Assembly (NCBI GenBank): GCA_019116405.1
Contig: DXBS01000041.1
Coordinates: forward strand, 1-30,586
From: Candidatus Gallimonas intestinigallinarum
Lineage (GTDB): Bacteria; Bacillota_A; Clostridia; Christensenellales; Borkfalkiaceae
Reading direction: 5' to 3'
Length of the DNA stretch: 30,586 nucleotides
Shown piece after piece: positions 21,085 through 28,492 of this stretch. A program made the translations under genes and the position numbers. Each line of letters begins with the position of its first letter. The first letter of the stretch is position 1. The notes below the pieces were generated by a model that saw only the letters and a program-made list of their open reading frames with translations, was not told the DNA's origin and did not search any database.

Positions 21085-21955
21085 ACAGAGAGTGGGAAGA
21101 AAGATTCAGTTCTCCAAGAAGAAAAATGCCGTGACCTTTATCGGGTATCTTGCGGGCGAGCGTGTCTTTTGTCTGAGGACGAAGCAAGGGGGCTCCAAAA
21201 AACTCGTCTTGCGGGGAGAGGTCTGTACCATTGACGACGGGAAAAGCTACTGTCTTACCGAGGAACAGCTTCAGCGGCTGAACGCCGCCCAAGCGCAGTT
21301 TGATCTCGACTTCGGCACGGCGCGTCAGGGCGGTGGCGGCTTTCTGTGTGCCCGATCAGACGGGGAAACGCGGTATGCGCGACCGCTTGCGGGCGGCGAG
21401 TATCATTTTTTCGCCGAGAGCGCAAACGGCGACGTGCGGCAGAAGAAGGGAACGGTCTTTGATTATCTTACCGATTATTTTGATCTTCGTCTCATTCTTC
21501 CCTTCCGCGGACGGGATTTTGAGGCGGAGGAGCGGGATCGGGCGGCGTATCGCAGGCGGGAGGAGGCGCTCCTCACGGCGCTCGGGGACAACTTTATCGC
21601 CTGCGAGATAAAGTATCTGAACGATCTTGCAAGCCGCGAAGAGGTGGAATTTCTCATCCGCTCGGACGGAAAGCCCCGCTTTTTCAAGCAAAAAGAGGTG
21701 TATGGGACGGAGGATGTCAGACTTTTGAATGCGCAGCCCATCCCGCGCAGTTTCTTTCACCCGTCCTTACAATATCGGATCACGGTGGAGATCGACGGAA
21801 TGCAGTTCCGGACGTTCTATCATTGGAACAGCGACCGCCTGTCCGTAAAGGGAGAAGCAAAGAGTACCTGCATTGCGATCTCGGGGGAACTCAAGGAGCA
21901 CATCCGCGTGTTTACGGGCGGGGATGAAGTTCTCAGGAACAAACATTGGTGGTGA
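21059..21955 (+). CDS. Hypothetical protein
   Basis: 298 residues, soluble, mixed alpha/beta. A basic N-terminus (GRKIQFSKKKNAVTF) is followed by a beta-rich region, an acidic-basic helix (EAEERDRAAYRRREE, about residues 150-165) and a beta C-terminus ending in KHWW. No family is recognised. The ATG at 21059 lies inside the end of the upstream gene with GAGGGTGAG as ribosome site, and the ADP-ribosylglycohydrolase follows after 7 bp. Confidence 0.68.
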   Translation: MTERERTDEQRVGRKIQFSKKKNAVTFIGYLAGERVFCLRTKQGGSKKLVLRGEVCTIDDGKSYCLTEEQLQRLNAAQAQFDLDFGTARQGGGGFLCARSDGETRYARPLAGGEYHFFAESANGDVRQKKGTVFDYLTDYFDLRLILPFRGRDFEAEERDRAAYRRREEALLTALGDNFIACEIKYLNDLASREEVEFLIRSDGKPRFFKQKEVYGTEDVRLLNAQPIPRSFFHPSLQYRITVEIDGMQFRTFYHWNSDRLSVKGEAKSTCIAISGELKEHIRVFTGGDEVLRNKHWW

Positions 21956-21962
21956 AAGAGAT

Positions 21963-22757
21963 ATGTTCGGTGCAATGTTTGGGGATATCGTCGGCAGTCG
22001 GTTTGAATTTCATAACTGCCGCAGTAAGTCGTTTGAATTGTTTCATCCGGGTTGTTCTTTTACGGACGATACCCTGATGACGCTCGCCGTTGCCGATGCG
22101 CTCGCAAATGCCGGCGGAACGGATGAACAGGCGCTGACGCGGGAGACCATTCGCTCGATGAAGGCGATCGCTGCGAAATATCCTGATTCCGGATGGGGGC
22201 TTTGGTTTTTGCGCTGGCTGAACAAGGAAAACCCGCAGCCCTACCAAAGTTTTGGAAACGGGGCGGCGATGCGCGTCTCTCCCGTCGGGTGGTATGCCTG
22301 CAGCGAGGAGGAGGTGAGGCGTCTCTCCCGGATCGTCACCGCCATTTCCCATGATCATCCGGAGGGGCTCAAGGGGGCAGAGTGCGTCGCCATGTGCGTC
22401 TACCTGGCGCGCAGCGGCAGTACAAAGGAGCAGCTTTTGGCGCGGGAAAGGGAGTACTATCCCGAGATCGGAAGTTACACCTGTGCGCAGCTCTCTCAAA
22501 CGTATCGCTTCGATGAGAGCTGTCAGGGGACGGTGCCGCAGGCACTCACCTGTTTTTTTGAGGGGACGGATTTTGAGGATACGATCCGCAATGCCGTGTC
22601 CGTCGGCGGTGATGCGGATACGATCTGCGCCATTGCGGGCAGCGTTGCCGAGGCGTTTTTCGGCATGACGAATATGCAGCGCCTGTGCGTCATTTTATGT
22701 CTGCCCGAAGATCTCACGCCGATCATCACAAAGTTCAGGGAGGTATGCACGCGATGA
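21963..22757 (+). CDS. ADP-ribosylglycohydrolase family protein
   Basis: 264 residues. The family's metal and substrate motifs are all visible: MFGDIVGSRFE at 5-15, SFTDDTLMTLA at 32-42 (the TDDT magnesium ligands), the ISHDHPEG loop at 128-135, and GGDADTICAIAG at 215-226 (second metal site). It should remove ADP-ribose from a protein, nucleic acid or small molecule. In length it is close to the small bacterial DraG-like enzymes. The start codon at 21963 has only a weak AAAGAG ribosome site, consistent with coupling to the gene before it. The next gene overlaps by ATGA. Confidence 0.93.
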   Translation: MFGAMFGDIVGSRFEFHNCRSKSFELFHPGCSFTDDTLMTLAVADALANAGGTDEQALTRETIRSMKAIAAKYPDSGWGLWFLRWLNKENPQPYQSFGNGAAMRVSPVGWYACSEEEVRRLSRIVTAISHDHPEGLKGAECVAMCVYLARSGSTKEQLLAREREYYPEIGSYTCAQLSQTYRFDESCQGTVPQALTCFFEGTDFEDTIRNAVSVGGDADTICAIAGSVAEAFFGMTNMQRLCVILCLPEDLTPIITKFREVCTR

Positions 22758-23302
22758 AATGGGCAGAGAGAATACAGCCGTTCTTTGATGCGTGGCGGGA
22801 GTCCTCTTTCATATTGGCTTGGCACGACCATTGGGTGCGTTGGGGAACGCTCCTGCGCGTCAGGACGTTTGGCGACGAGATCCCGCTCAACGTCGAAGTC
22901 ATCGGCGATTTTCCGCGCGGGCTCAAAAAAGAGGATCCGCTCGATCTGGAACTGCGTTTCTATTTTCTGAAAGGGGAGTTTTTCCGGGACGAGGCGGAAT
23001 ATTATCGGGAAAGCAAGTCGCACAGGGCGGCGGAGTCCGTCATTCCCTGCGGCACGTTCAGTCCGACGCGCGATCCCGCATTTATCGAGAGCGCGACTGT
23101 GCTTCTCAGCGGCACGGTGCTCTCGGCGAGACCTTTTTTTGTGGACGGAGAGAAGATGTATGCGATCGATCTGCGCCTGTGGGAGAACGTGCTGCGCGTC
23201 GTTTCCCGCGACGGGTACGGGGAACTCGGCATTCACGAAGGAAACATCTTAAGCGGACACTTCGGTGTCTCCGGGAACGTCAGGCGGCGGGAGGAAACAT
23301 GA
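22754..23302 (+). CDS. Hypothetical protein with a possible C-terminal OB-like barrel
   Basis: 182 residues. The first 45 residues are Trp-rich (AWHDHWVRWG). The C-terminal 80 residues alternate short strands and end in GNILSGHFGVSGNVR, a pattern I associate with small beta-barrel hypothetical proteins of Clostridia, without a named function. The start at 22754 overlaps the upstream TGA and is 10 bases after GGGAGG; the ATG at 22745 is too close to that site. Confidence 0.65.
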   Translation: MKWAERIQPFFDAWRESSFILAWHDHWVRWGTLLRVRTFGDEIPLNVEVIGDFPRGLKKEDPLDLELRFYFLKGEFFRDEAEYYRESKSHRAAESVIPCGTFSPTRDPAFIESATVLLSGTVLSARPFFVDGEKMYAIDLRLWENVLRVVSRDGYGELGIHEGNILSGHFGVSGNVRRREET

Positions 23303-24369
23303 TGGAGATGACAGACTTTCTCAATTCCGGGGATATTGCCGAACATTGGCGCAGGATCGGCTTTTTCTGCACGCCCCTGCAGAGCGCCTATCTCGTATGG
23401 CACAACCGCACAAAGACGCTTGCCGAAAAGCATGCGGCGTGGCGGGAGATCATACAGTCGATGCCCGACTGCCCCGTCGCCGAAGGACACCGCAAAACCA
23501 ACATGGGGCTCTCCGATGCGCTTGCCGGCAGTCTGCACGAATTTTTGCGCGCGTTCATTTCATTGCGGGAGAATCTGATCAAACGCTTCTATCAAAAGGG
23601 CGATCATGCCGTCTATCGTTACCGCGTCCTCTACGAAGGGGATGAAGATTGGAGCAGAGACAGCTGGCTGTATGACAGCGCAGATGATTGCTTTGATGAC
23701 ATAAGTGTCGACGAAAAGCTTGTTCCATCCATTCTCTATGTGCAGCTCACAAAACAGTGGATCGGGTCGGATCGGGCAATCACGCTCTTCGCGAGAGCAG
23801 ATCAGACGATTTTGCAGCTGGATGCCGATGGCCTTTCAGAGGCGGAAGCGGACCTTCTTCGCGCATTTGAATGGATGTGGATTGATTTCCCGACGCCCTT
23901 TCAGCGGGGAGACATTGTCGTCTCTCCCTATTCTCCGTTCGGCTATACCCTCTGTGGGAATGAGCCTTTTGTTCTCGCCAATCTTTGCAGCTGGGGAAGC
24001 GAACAGCTGCGGCAGAACGGATATCCCGACGAAGATAAAAGATATGCGTGGGCGGATCGTCTGCTTTGCCGCCATCGGGAATGCGGCGACGAGACGGACA
24101 TGACGGCGCACGGGTATTTCCAGAACGAGGACGGGAGCGTCTATTACGAGTGTATGCATCATTATCTTGATCTGGAATATGATCGGGAGAAGCCGCAGGG
24201 CATGCGCAGGGTCTTAACGGCGTTTTCCTCCTTCGAGCGCGGGGAGATCGACGGAGAGCTTTTGTCAATTGCCTATCATGTGCTTCTCGAAGAGGAGCGG
24301 CTGCGGCGCGAGCGGGAAAAACTTTCCTGCTTTACGGACGAGGGCTTGCGCCTTGCGGGGCTGAAATGA
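23299..24369 (+). CDS. Hypothetical protein
   Basis: 356 residues, soluble. Notable segments are YRYRVLYEGDEDW, FPTPFQRGDIVVSPYSPFGY (a hydrophobic strand pair), DMTAHGYFQNEDGSVYYECM followed by HHYLDLEYDR, and a charged helical C-terminus. The last block recurs, by memory, in other unassigned clostridial proteins, so this is a real family without a function. Both ends overlap neighbours by ATGA (ribosome site GGGAGGAAAC), tying it to the OB-like protein before it and the receiver-like protein after it. Confidence 0.68.
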   Translation: MMEMTDFLNSGDIAEHWRRIGFFCTPLQSAYLVWHNRTKTLAEKHAAWREIIQSMPDCPVAEGHRKTNMGLSDALAGSLHEFLRAFISLRENLIKRFYQKGDHAVYRYRVLYEGDEDWSRDSWLYDSADDCFDDISVDEKLVPSILYVQLTKQWIGSDRAITLFARADQTILQLDADGLSEAEADLLRAFEWMWIDFPTPFQRGDIVVSPYSPFGYTLCGNEPFVLANLCSWGSEQLRQNGYPDEDKRYAWADRLLCRHRECGDETDMTAHGYFQNEDGSVYYECMHHYLDLEYDREKPQGMRRVLTAFSSFERGEIDGELLSIAYHVLLEEERLRREREKLSCFTDEGLRLAGLK

Positions 24370-24662
24370 AGATCTGGCTGGACGATCTGCGCCCCGCGCC
24401 CGCGGGTTTTGTTTGGTGCCGCAGCGTCAACGAGGCGAAGCGCCTGATTGCGGAACAGGAAACGTCGCAGCCGATCGAATGCATCGACTGCGACCACGAC
24501 CTCGGCGACTATGCCGACGACGGAGGGGACGGGATCAGACTTCTGGATTGGCTTCTGGAGCGCGGTACTTTGTATCCCGTCGCATTGCATACGATGAATC
24601 CCGTCGGGCGCGACAATATGCGGCGCATGCTGCAACGACATTGGATGAAGGAGAAAACATGA
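24366..24662 (+). CDS. Cyclic-phosphate-processing receiver-like (cREC) protein
   Basis: 98 residues, one domain. MKIWLDDLRPAP at the start, CDHDLGDYADDGGDG at 42-56 and LHTMNPVGRDNM at 74-85 form the pattern of the stand-alone receiver-like family named for cyclic phosphate processing. These proteins resemble response-regulator receivers (acidic DD at 6-7, Asp in DHDLG) but carry a conserved His (H75) and lack the usual Thr/Lys switch, and they have been linked by genomic context to RNA repair. Catalysis on cyclic phosphates is a prediction for the family. Overlaps on both sides by ATGA place it in the middle of the operon. Confidence 0.82.
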   Translation: MKIWLDDLRPAPAGFVWCRSVNEAKRLIAEQETSQPIECIDCDHDLGDYADDGGDGIRLLDWLLERGTLYPVALHTMNPVGRDNMRRMLQRHWMKEKT

Positions 24663-25735
24663 TCAGTTTGTATGAGCGTTTGAGGAAGAACAAAGTTGTC
24701 GTCGTTGATATAGAAACGACGGGGCTCGTTTGCGGCGAGGAAGGCAGGGAGAACGATCGCATTCTCGAGATCGCGGCGATCCGTCTGGAACATTTAAGGC
24801 CCGCGGAGACATTCCACACCTATGTTGCCAACCCGCAGCCGCTCTCTGAAGAAGTTGCGGCGCTGATCGGCATTTCCGATGAAATGCTCGCAGGGGCGCC
24901 TCCCGTGCAGGAGGCATTGAAAGCGCTTGCGGAATTTGCAGAGGGCGCCATTCTCGTGGGCTACAATCTGCCCTTTGACTGTAAATTTCTCGATTTTTGC
25001 GGCGCGCAGAGCGGCGTGAGTTTCCCTGCGGATCGGGTGGATCTTCTGCCGATCGCCAAGCGGCTGCTCGGCAGGAGTGTGGAGAGTTACAATCTGCAGA
25101 CGGTATGGAAAGAATGTTTGCCCGGCAAAGCGGGCACGGGAAAGAAGCTTGAAACATGTATGCAGCAGGCGGAAGCTGCCGCAGATCTTGCGTATCTCCT
25201 GTCCTATGTGCAACGGAAGCGGCGCAATGATACGCCGATGTATCGCATCGTTGCACAGCGACGCAAAATTCGTCACGAGGTTTTCTTTGCGGCGCAGCAG
25301 ATTGCATACAATCTGCTGCGGTGTGCGCTGTTCGGGAAAAATCATCCGCTCTTCCCGCTCTGGGTGTATAAGTGCGCCGAAAAACTCGAATACGTCAGCC
25401 GTTTTGTGGACAAAAAAGACGCAAAATTGCCGCAGCGGGATTATGAAATGATTTTTACGGGATACAATGAAGCGGTGTGGGAGACGAGAAAACATCTGGA
25501 AAGCGGTGCTCATCATGCGTACGGGGCGTATGAGGTCACGGATGAATTGTGCGAGCGGGTGTTCGCCATCTGTGATGCCGTGCGCGTCTCCTGCATGCCG
25601 TATCTGATGAGCCGTACGGAGACGTACCATCCCGATGAGTATGCGTCGATCATCATACAGGCGGTGGAAACGGAAGGGAAAAATCGGGAAATCAAAATCG
25701 AATACGATTCTAAAAAAAATGCGCTTTATCGTTAA
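24659..25735 (+). CDS. DnaQ-fold (DEDD) exonuclease-like protein with a degenerate third motif
   Basis: 358 residues. Residues 10-185 are a DnaQ/RNase T-type domain: Exo I VVVDIETTG (D17, E19) and Exo II GYNLPFDCKFL (N103, D107) are intact. At the Exo III position, where active enzymes have HxxxxD, the sequence reads ETCMQQAEAAADL, giving E165 and Q170. If that alignment is right, two catalytic residues are lost and the domain may bind rather than cut nucleic acid. Residues 195-358 form a helical C-terminal domain without a recognised family. The ATG overlaps the receiver-like gene (AAGGAG ribosome site). Confidence 0.82.
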   Translation: MISLYERLRKNKVVVVDIETTGLVCGEEGRENDRILEIAAIRLEHLRPAETFHTYVANPQPLSEEVAALIGISDEMLAGAPPVQEALKALAEFAEGAILVGYNLPFDCKFLDFCGAQSGVSFPADRVDLLPIAKRLLGRSVESYNLQTVWKECLPGKAGTGKKLETCMQQAEAAADLAYLLSYVQRKRRNDTPMYRIVAQRRKIRHEVFFAAQQIAYNLLRCALFGKNHPLFPLWVYKCAEKLEYVSRFVDKKDAKLPQRDYEMIFTGYNEAVWETRKHLESGAHHAYGAYEVTDELCERVFAICDAVRVSCMPYLMSRTETYHPDEYASIIIQAVETEGKNREIKIEYDSKKNALYR

Positions 25736-25758
25736 GTCGCAGAAACGGAGGAGATACA

Positions 25759-26367
25759 ATGCCCATCATGCAAAATACGCCGGAAGAAATCAGAAGGCAT
25801 ATTCGGAATCACAGACAGGCGAATGAGGAGAGAGAGGAGATTGCAAAGACCTGCTGCTTTACCGGCCCTCGGCCGAAAAATTTTCCGTGGGGCGGCGACC
25901 GGGAACGGGAGGCACAAGTTGTCGCGTGGCTGGAAGAGCAAATCCGCGAGGCGATCGATAGAGGGTATCGTCATTTCATCAGCGGCATGGCGGCGGGTGT
26001 CGACCTGATCGCGGCAAGCGTTGTCGTGCGTTTGCGCGGGGAAATGCCGGAGAAGGGCATTGCACTGGAGGCGGCCGTTCCATTTCCGGAACAGCCCTCC
26101 CGTTGGAAACAGAAAACGCAGGCAGAGTACTTCCGTCTGCTTGCGCTGTGCGATCGTGTGAGCATGTTCTCAGAGCGCTTTTCCGTCGCTGCATACAGGG
26201 AGCGGGACAGATATATGGTCGGCGCATCCTCGCTCGTCATCGGTGTGGAGAGCGTCCCTGACGGTGGCACGGCGCGCACGCTGTCCTACGCGAAGGCGCA
26301 GGGACGGAGGATCGTGCTGCTCGGGAAGGACGAGATTTACTCTTGGGACAAAACAAAAGGCAGCTGA
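25759..26367 (+). CDS. DUF1273 / YpsA-type SLOG-superfamily protein
   Basis: 202 residues. After a 30-residue polar helix come CCFTGPRPKNFPWG (31-44), GYRHFISGMAAGVDLIAA (68-85) and VESVPDGGTARTLSYA (162-177), the nucleotide-binding signatures of the DUF1273 branch of the SLOG fold (YpsA, and more distantly DprA and LOG). SLOG proteins bind or process nucleotides and nucleotide-derived signals and recur in stress and anti-phage systems. Here it is the last gene of the run, with GGAGGAG as ribosome site, 23 bp after the DnaQ-like gene, followed by a hairpin. Confidence 0.9.
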   Translation: MPIMQNTPEEIRRHIRNHRQANEEREEIAKTCCFTGPRPKNFPWGGDREREAQVVAWLEEQIREAIDRGYRHFISGMAAGVDLIAASVVVRLRGEMPEKGIALEAAVPFPEQPSRWKQKTQAEYFRLLALCDRVSMFSERFSVAAYRERDRYMVGASSLVIGVESVPDGGTARTLSYAKAQGRRIVLLGKDEIYSWDKTKGS

Positions 26368-26369
26368 TA

Positions 26370-26397
26370 AAGCCCTTGGGCGAATGCCCAAGGGCTT
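26370..26397 (+). terminator. Hairpin after the SLOG gene
   Basis: A perfect 12-bp stem (26370-26381 with 26386-26397), loop GAAT, two bases after the stop. No real T-tract follows, so termination may be weak or factor-assisted. Confidence 0.55.
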
Positions 26398-26431
26398 ACA
26401 AGGTTTGCTTTGCAAGTGAAAGAATAGGGTT

Positions 26432-26466
26432 CCCAAAAAAGATTCGCGCAGCGGAGATTTTTTGGG
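26432..26466. repeat. Hairpin unit H1 of the non-coding repeat region
   Basis: CCCAAAAAA (26432-26440) pairs with TTTTTTGGG (26458-26466) around a GCGCAGC-containing loop. It is a diverged relative of the hairpins at 26516-26550 and 26894-26928, which share TTTTGCGCAGCAAAA in their centres. Confidence 0.65.
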
Positions 26467-26750
26467 CGAGAAGGTACCAGTGCCCCGTTGCCTAAAGGCA
26501 AAAAAACACAGGGCTCCCACAAATATTTTGCGCAGCAAAAGATTTGTGGGAAGAAGGGTGAGGGCGTATGTTCTGCCGACAACCCCGGTGGGGTTTCGGC
26601 ATACGCCCGAACTTCGGAATTGCCCATTGTGCGGGCAATTCCGTGACCGAGCGCAGCATCGACTGCGCGAGAGGGCCGGCGTAAAAGCGGAAGGGATGAG
26701 CTTTGCTCATCCCTTTGCAACGGGCGCCGTGTCCCGACGTGGTGCCGCCG
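26467..26750. repeat. Structured tandem repeat, copy 1
   Basis: About 284 bases, repeated at 26851-27128. It contains four hairpins: 26516-26550 (9+6-bp stem around GCA), 26562-26608 (GGGCGTATG/CATACGCCC with inner GCCGA/TCGGC and ACCCC/GGGGT stems), 26616-26642 (10-bp stem GGAATTGCCC) and 26691-26715 (10-bp stem AAGGGATGAG). From 26556 the copy is almost identical to copy 2 (two differences in about 195 bases). It ends with TGGTGCCGCCG, nearly the 3' end of the tRNA-Leu gene on the other strand. Open frames crossing it on either strand are chance products of the repeat. Confidence 0.85.
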
Positions 26751-26850
26751 CGCGAGGACGAAGTCCGAAGCCCAACCGCCCGACGCCGAAGGCGGCGCAC
26801 GAGCGCAGCCGAAGTAGGGGACCCCTTCAGGGGTGTCGGTTGAGCGGGAG
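26751..26850. repeat. Spacer between the two repeat copies, hairpin-rich
   Basis: The 100 bases hold further small dyads (GACGAAGTC; GCCGAAGGC; GGGGACCCCTTCAGGGGT), GC-rich and without a credible gene. It looks like another unit type of the same repeat family. Confidence 0.5.
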
Positions 26851-27128
26851 CGAGAAGGTACCAGTGCCCCGTTGCTGAAAAGTAAAAAGGGCTCCCGCAA
26901 ATATTTTGCGCAGCAAAAGATTTTGGGGAAAAAGGGTGAGGGCGTATGTTCTGCCGACAACCCCGGTGGGGTTTCGGCATACGCCCGAACTTCGGAATTG
27001 CCCATTGTGCGGGCAATTCCGTGACCGAGCGCAGCATCGACTGCGCGAGAGGACCGGCGTAAAAGCGGAAGGGATGAGCTTTGCTCATCCCTTTGCAACG
27101 GGCGCCGTGTCCCGACGTGGTACCGCCG
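26851..27128. repeat. Structured tandem repeat, copy 2, running into tRNA-Leu
   Basis: Copy 2 of the unit at 26467, shifted by 378-384 bases because of small indels in its first 80 bases. The corresponding hairpins are at 26894-26928, 26940-26986, 26994-27020 and 27069-27093. Its right end passes through the CCA and acceptor-stem 3' strand of the tRNA-Leu gene (27118-27128). Confidence 0.85.
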
Positions 27129-27202
27129 AGCGGACTCGAACCGCTACGCCTTGCGGCACCGGATCCTAAGTCCGGCGCGTCTGCCAATTTCACCACGGCG
27201 GT
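27118..27202 (-). tRNA. tRNA-Leu (anticodon UAG), CCA encoded
   Basis: Reading the minus strand from 27202, the acceptor ACCGCCG pairs with CGGCGGT, followed by discriminator A (27121) and CCA (27120-27118). The D-arm reads TGGTGAAATTGGCAGACGC. The anticodon stem CCGGA/TCCGG encloses CTTAGGA, so the anticodon is UAG (Leu, CUN codons). A long variable arm (class II) and a T-arm with GGTTCGAGTC follow. Length 85 bases including CCA. Confidence 0.95.
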
Positions 27203-27212
27203 ATGTGCCCCT

Positions 27213-27242
27213 ATTATAGCAAATGCCGCCGTCTGTTGGCAA
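27213..27242 (-). promoter_or_regulatory. Promoter of tRNA-Leu
   Basis: On the minus strand TTGCCA (27242-27237), 18 bases and TATAAT (27218-27213), the latter preceded by TGC (extended -10), start transcription a few bases before the tRNA 5' end. Confidence 0.75.
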
Positions 27243-27249
27243 GTAATTT

Positions 27250-28191
27250 TTATGCGTTCTTGGGGACCGTCTTTCCCGCGGGCTGCGGCTGCGTTGCCGC
27301 CTCCGCGCTGCGGCGGTCCTTGCCCCAGAAGAAGAGGGCGAGTGTCCCGGGTCCGACGTGCGAGACGGTGCAAAGGTCGTAGTACTCGATGATGATGTCC
27401 TTCGCACCGCGTTCGCGGATCATGTCCGCAAGCAGCAGCGCGTCCTGCAAACAGTCTGCATGCGTGATGGCGACCGTCTGGCTCTCGGGGCGTTCCACGC
27501 GCTGAGCAAAGGTGTCCGCAATGACGGCAAGCGCCTTCTTCCTGCCGCGCGCCTTGGTGTACGCGGTGATCTTGGCGTTCTTGCTGCCGTCCGCCTGCAA
27601 CACGGGCTTGACGCCCAGAATGGTGCCCGCGATCGCAACCGTTTTGGAGATGCGTCCGCTGCGGCTTAAATATTTGAGATCGTCCACCGTGAAAAAGCTG
27701 TTGACCTTGAAGGCGTTATCGTTGCCCCAGGCTGCGCACGTCTCGATGCTCTCGCCGAGGTCCCTCAGATCTGCAAGACGGAGCGCAACCAGTCCTTCGC
27801 CCATGGAGGCGTTGGCGCTGTCGACGACGCATACCTTTCTGTCGGGGTAGTCCTGCATGAGCATCGCCACGGCGTCCGTCGCCTGCTTGAAGGTGCCGCT
27901 CACGCCCGAGGAGATGATGACGAGCAGTACGTCCTTTCCCGCCTTCATTTCAGGCTCGAGCGCGTCATAGAACGCGGCGCTGGAGATGAGCGACGTCTTG
28001 ATCTCGACGCCCTGGCGCAGCAGCTCGTATTGCGCGAGCGCCGTCTCCTCAAAGGGTACGTTCTCGTCAAAGCAGAGGCGGTCCTCGCCATTCACGATGC
28101 AGTGATAGGGAATGACGTGAATGTCGCGCGCGCGGCGAATGTCCTCAGGGATATTCGCGGCCGAATCCACATAGAGCGAAAAAGTTTTCAT
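27250..28191 (-). CDS. DegV family fatty-acid-binding protein
   Basis: 313 residues. The N-terminus LYVDSAANIPEDI and the segments IKTSLISSAAFYDAL, LLVIISSGVSGTFKQA and VVDSANASMGEGLVAL carry the lipid-head-group and acyl-chain contacts of DegV/FakB proteins. FakB proteins present exogenous fatty acids to the kinase FakA; no FakA is in the window. The C-terminal RRSAEAATQPQPAGKTVPKNA region is an untypical low-complexity tail of about 20 residues. The start at 28191 follows GGGAG. Confidence 0.92.
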   Translation of the reverse strand: MKTFSLYVDSAANIPEDIRRARDIHVIPYHCIVNGEDRLCFDENVPFEETALAQYELLRQGVEIKTSLISSAAFYDALEPEMKAGKDVLLVIISSGVSGTFKQATDAVAMLMQDYPDRKVCVVDSANASMGEGLVALRLADLRDLGESIETCAAWGNDNAFKVNSFFTVDDLKYLSRSGRISKTVAIAGTILGVKPVLQADGSKNAKITAYTKARGRKKALAVIADTFAQRVERPESQTVAITHADCLQDALLLADMIRERGAKDIIIEYYDLCTVSHVGPGTLALFFWGKDRRSAEAATQPQPAGKTVPKNA

Positions 28192-28492
28192 GGTATCAGA
28201 TCTCCCGAACTTATAATATCGTCGTACCGGCGGGCAGGCGGTAAAGTTTGCCGCTCCCGCGTTTTCCTTATCTTACCACCGATGCGCCCGGAATACACCC
28301 TATTTTTGGAAAAAACGCCTCTCGCATTTGCCGCGCGCCGTCTATTTCCCGAAAAGGGCTCTCCACCGGCGTAAAAAACGGCTCTACTCACAGTAGAGGC
28401 CATAAAATTGCCACAAAAATGCCTCTTTTTGCCTCAGATGTACAGGAATGGGACAAAGCGTCGGATGCATATACCAATGCAGGAGGTGTGCG
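28192..28492. other. Intergenic region between divergent degV and sigK
   Basis: The 301 bases hold no gene I can support. A TATTATAA-like -10 for the DegV gene lies near 28215-28222 on the minus strand, without a convincing -35. A minus-strand hairpin terminator is at 28373-28401. On the plus strand no clear sigma-A or sigma-E promoter for sigK could be recognised. Confidence 0.5.
28373..28401 (-). terminator. Minus-strand hairpin terminator upstream of degV
   Basis: CTCTACT (28382-28388) pairs with AGTAGAG (28392-28398), extended by two G-C pairs across a bulge. On the minus strand a run of six T (28378-28373) follows. It would end transcripts entering from the sigK side or attenuate a long DegV leader. 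Confidence 0.5.

Noticed and set aside
26432..26928. Possible CRISPR array
   Set aside because: Only two or three units, each long and internally structured, with no regular short spacers and no cas genes; the Cas4-like domain at 14502 is in an unrelated fused protein.
26492..27373. 293-codon minus-strand frame across the repeats, and frames at 26337-27098 and 26462-26878
   Set aside because: They run through hairpin repeats, a tRNA gene and the end of degV; the same peptide block appears twice because of the DNA duplication.
28468..28476. CATATACCA as a sporulation-type -10 for sigK
   Set aside because: No sigma-E or sigma-K -35 element at the right distance, and it overlaps the ribosome-site region too closely.
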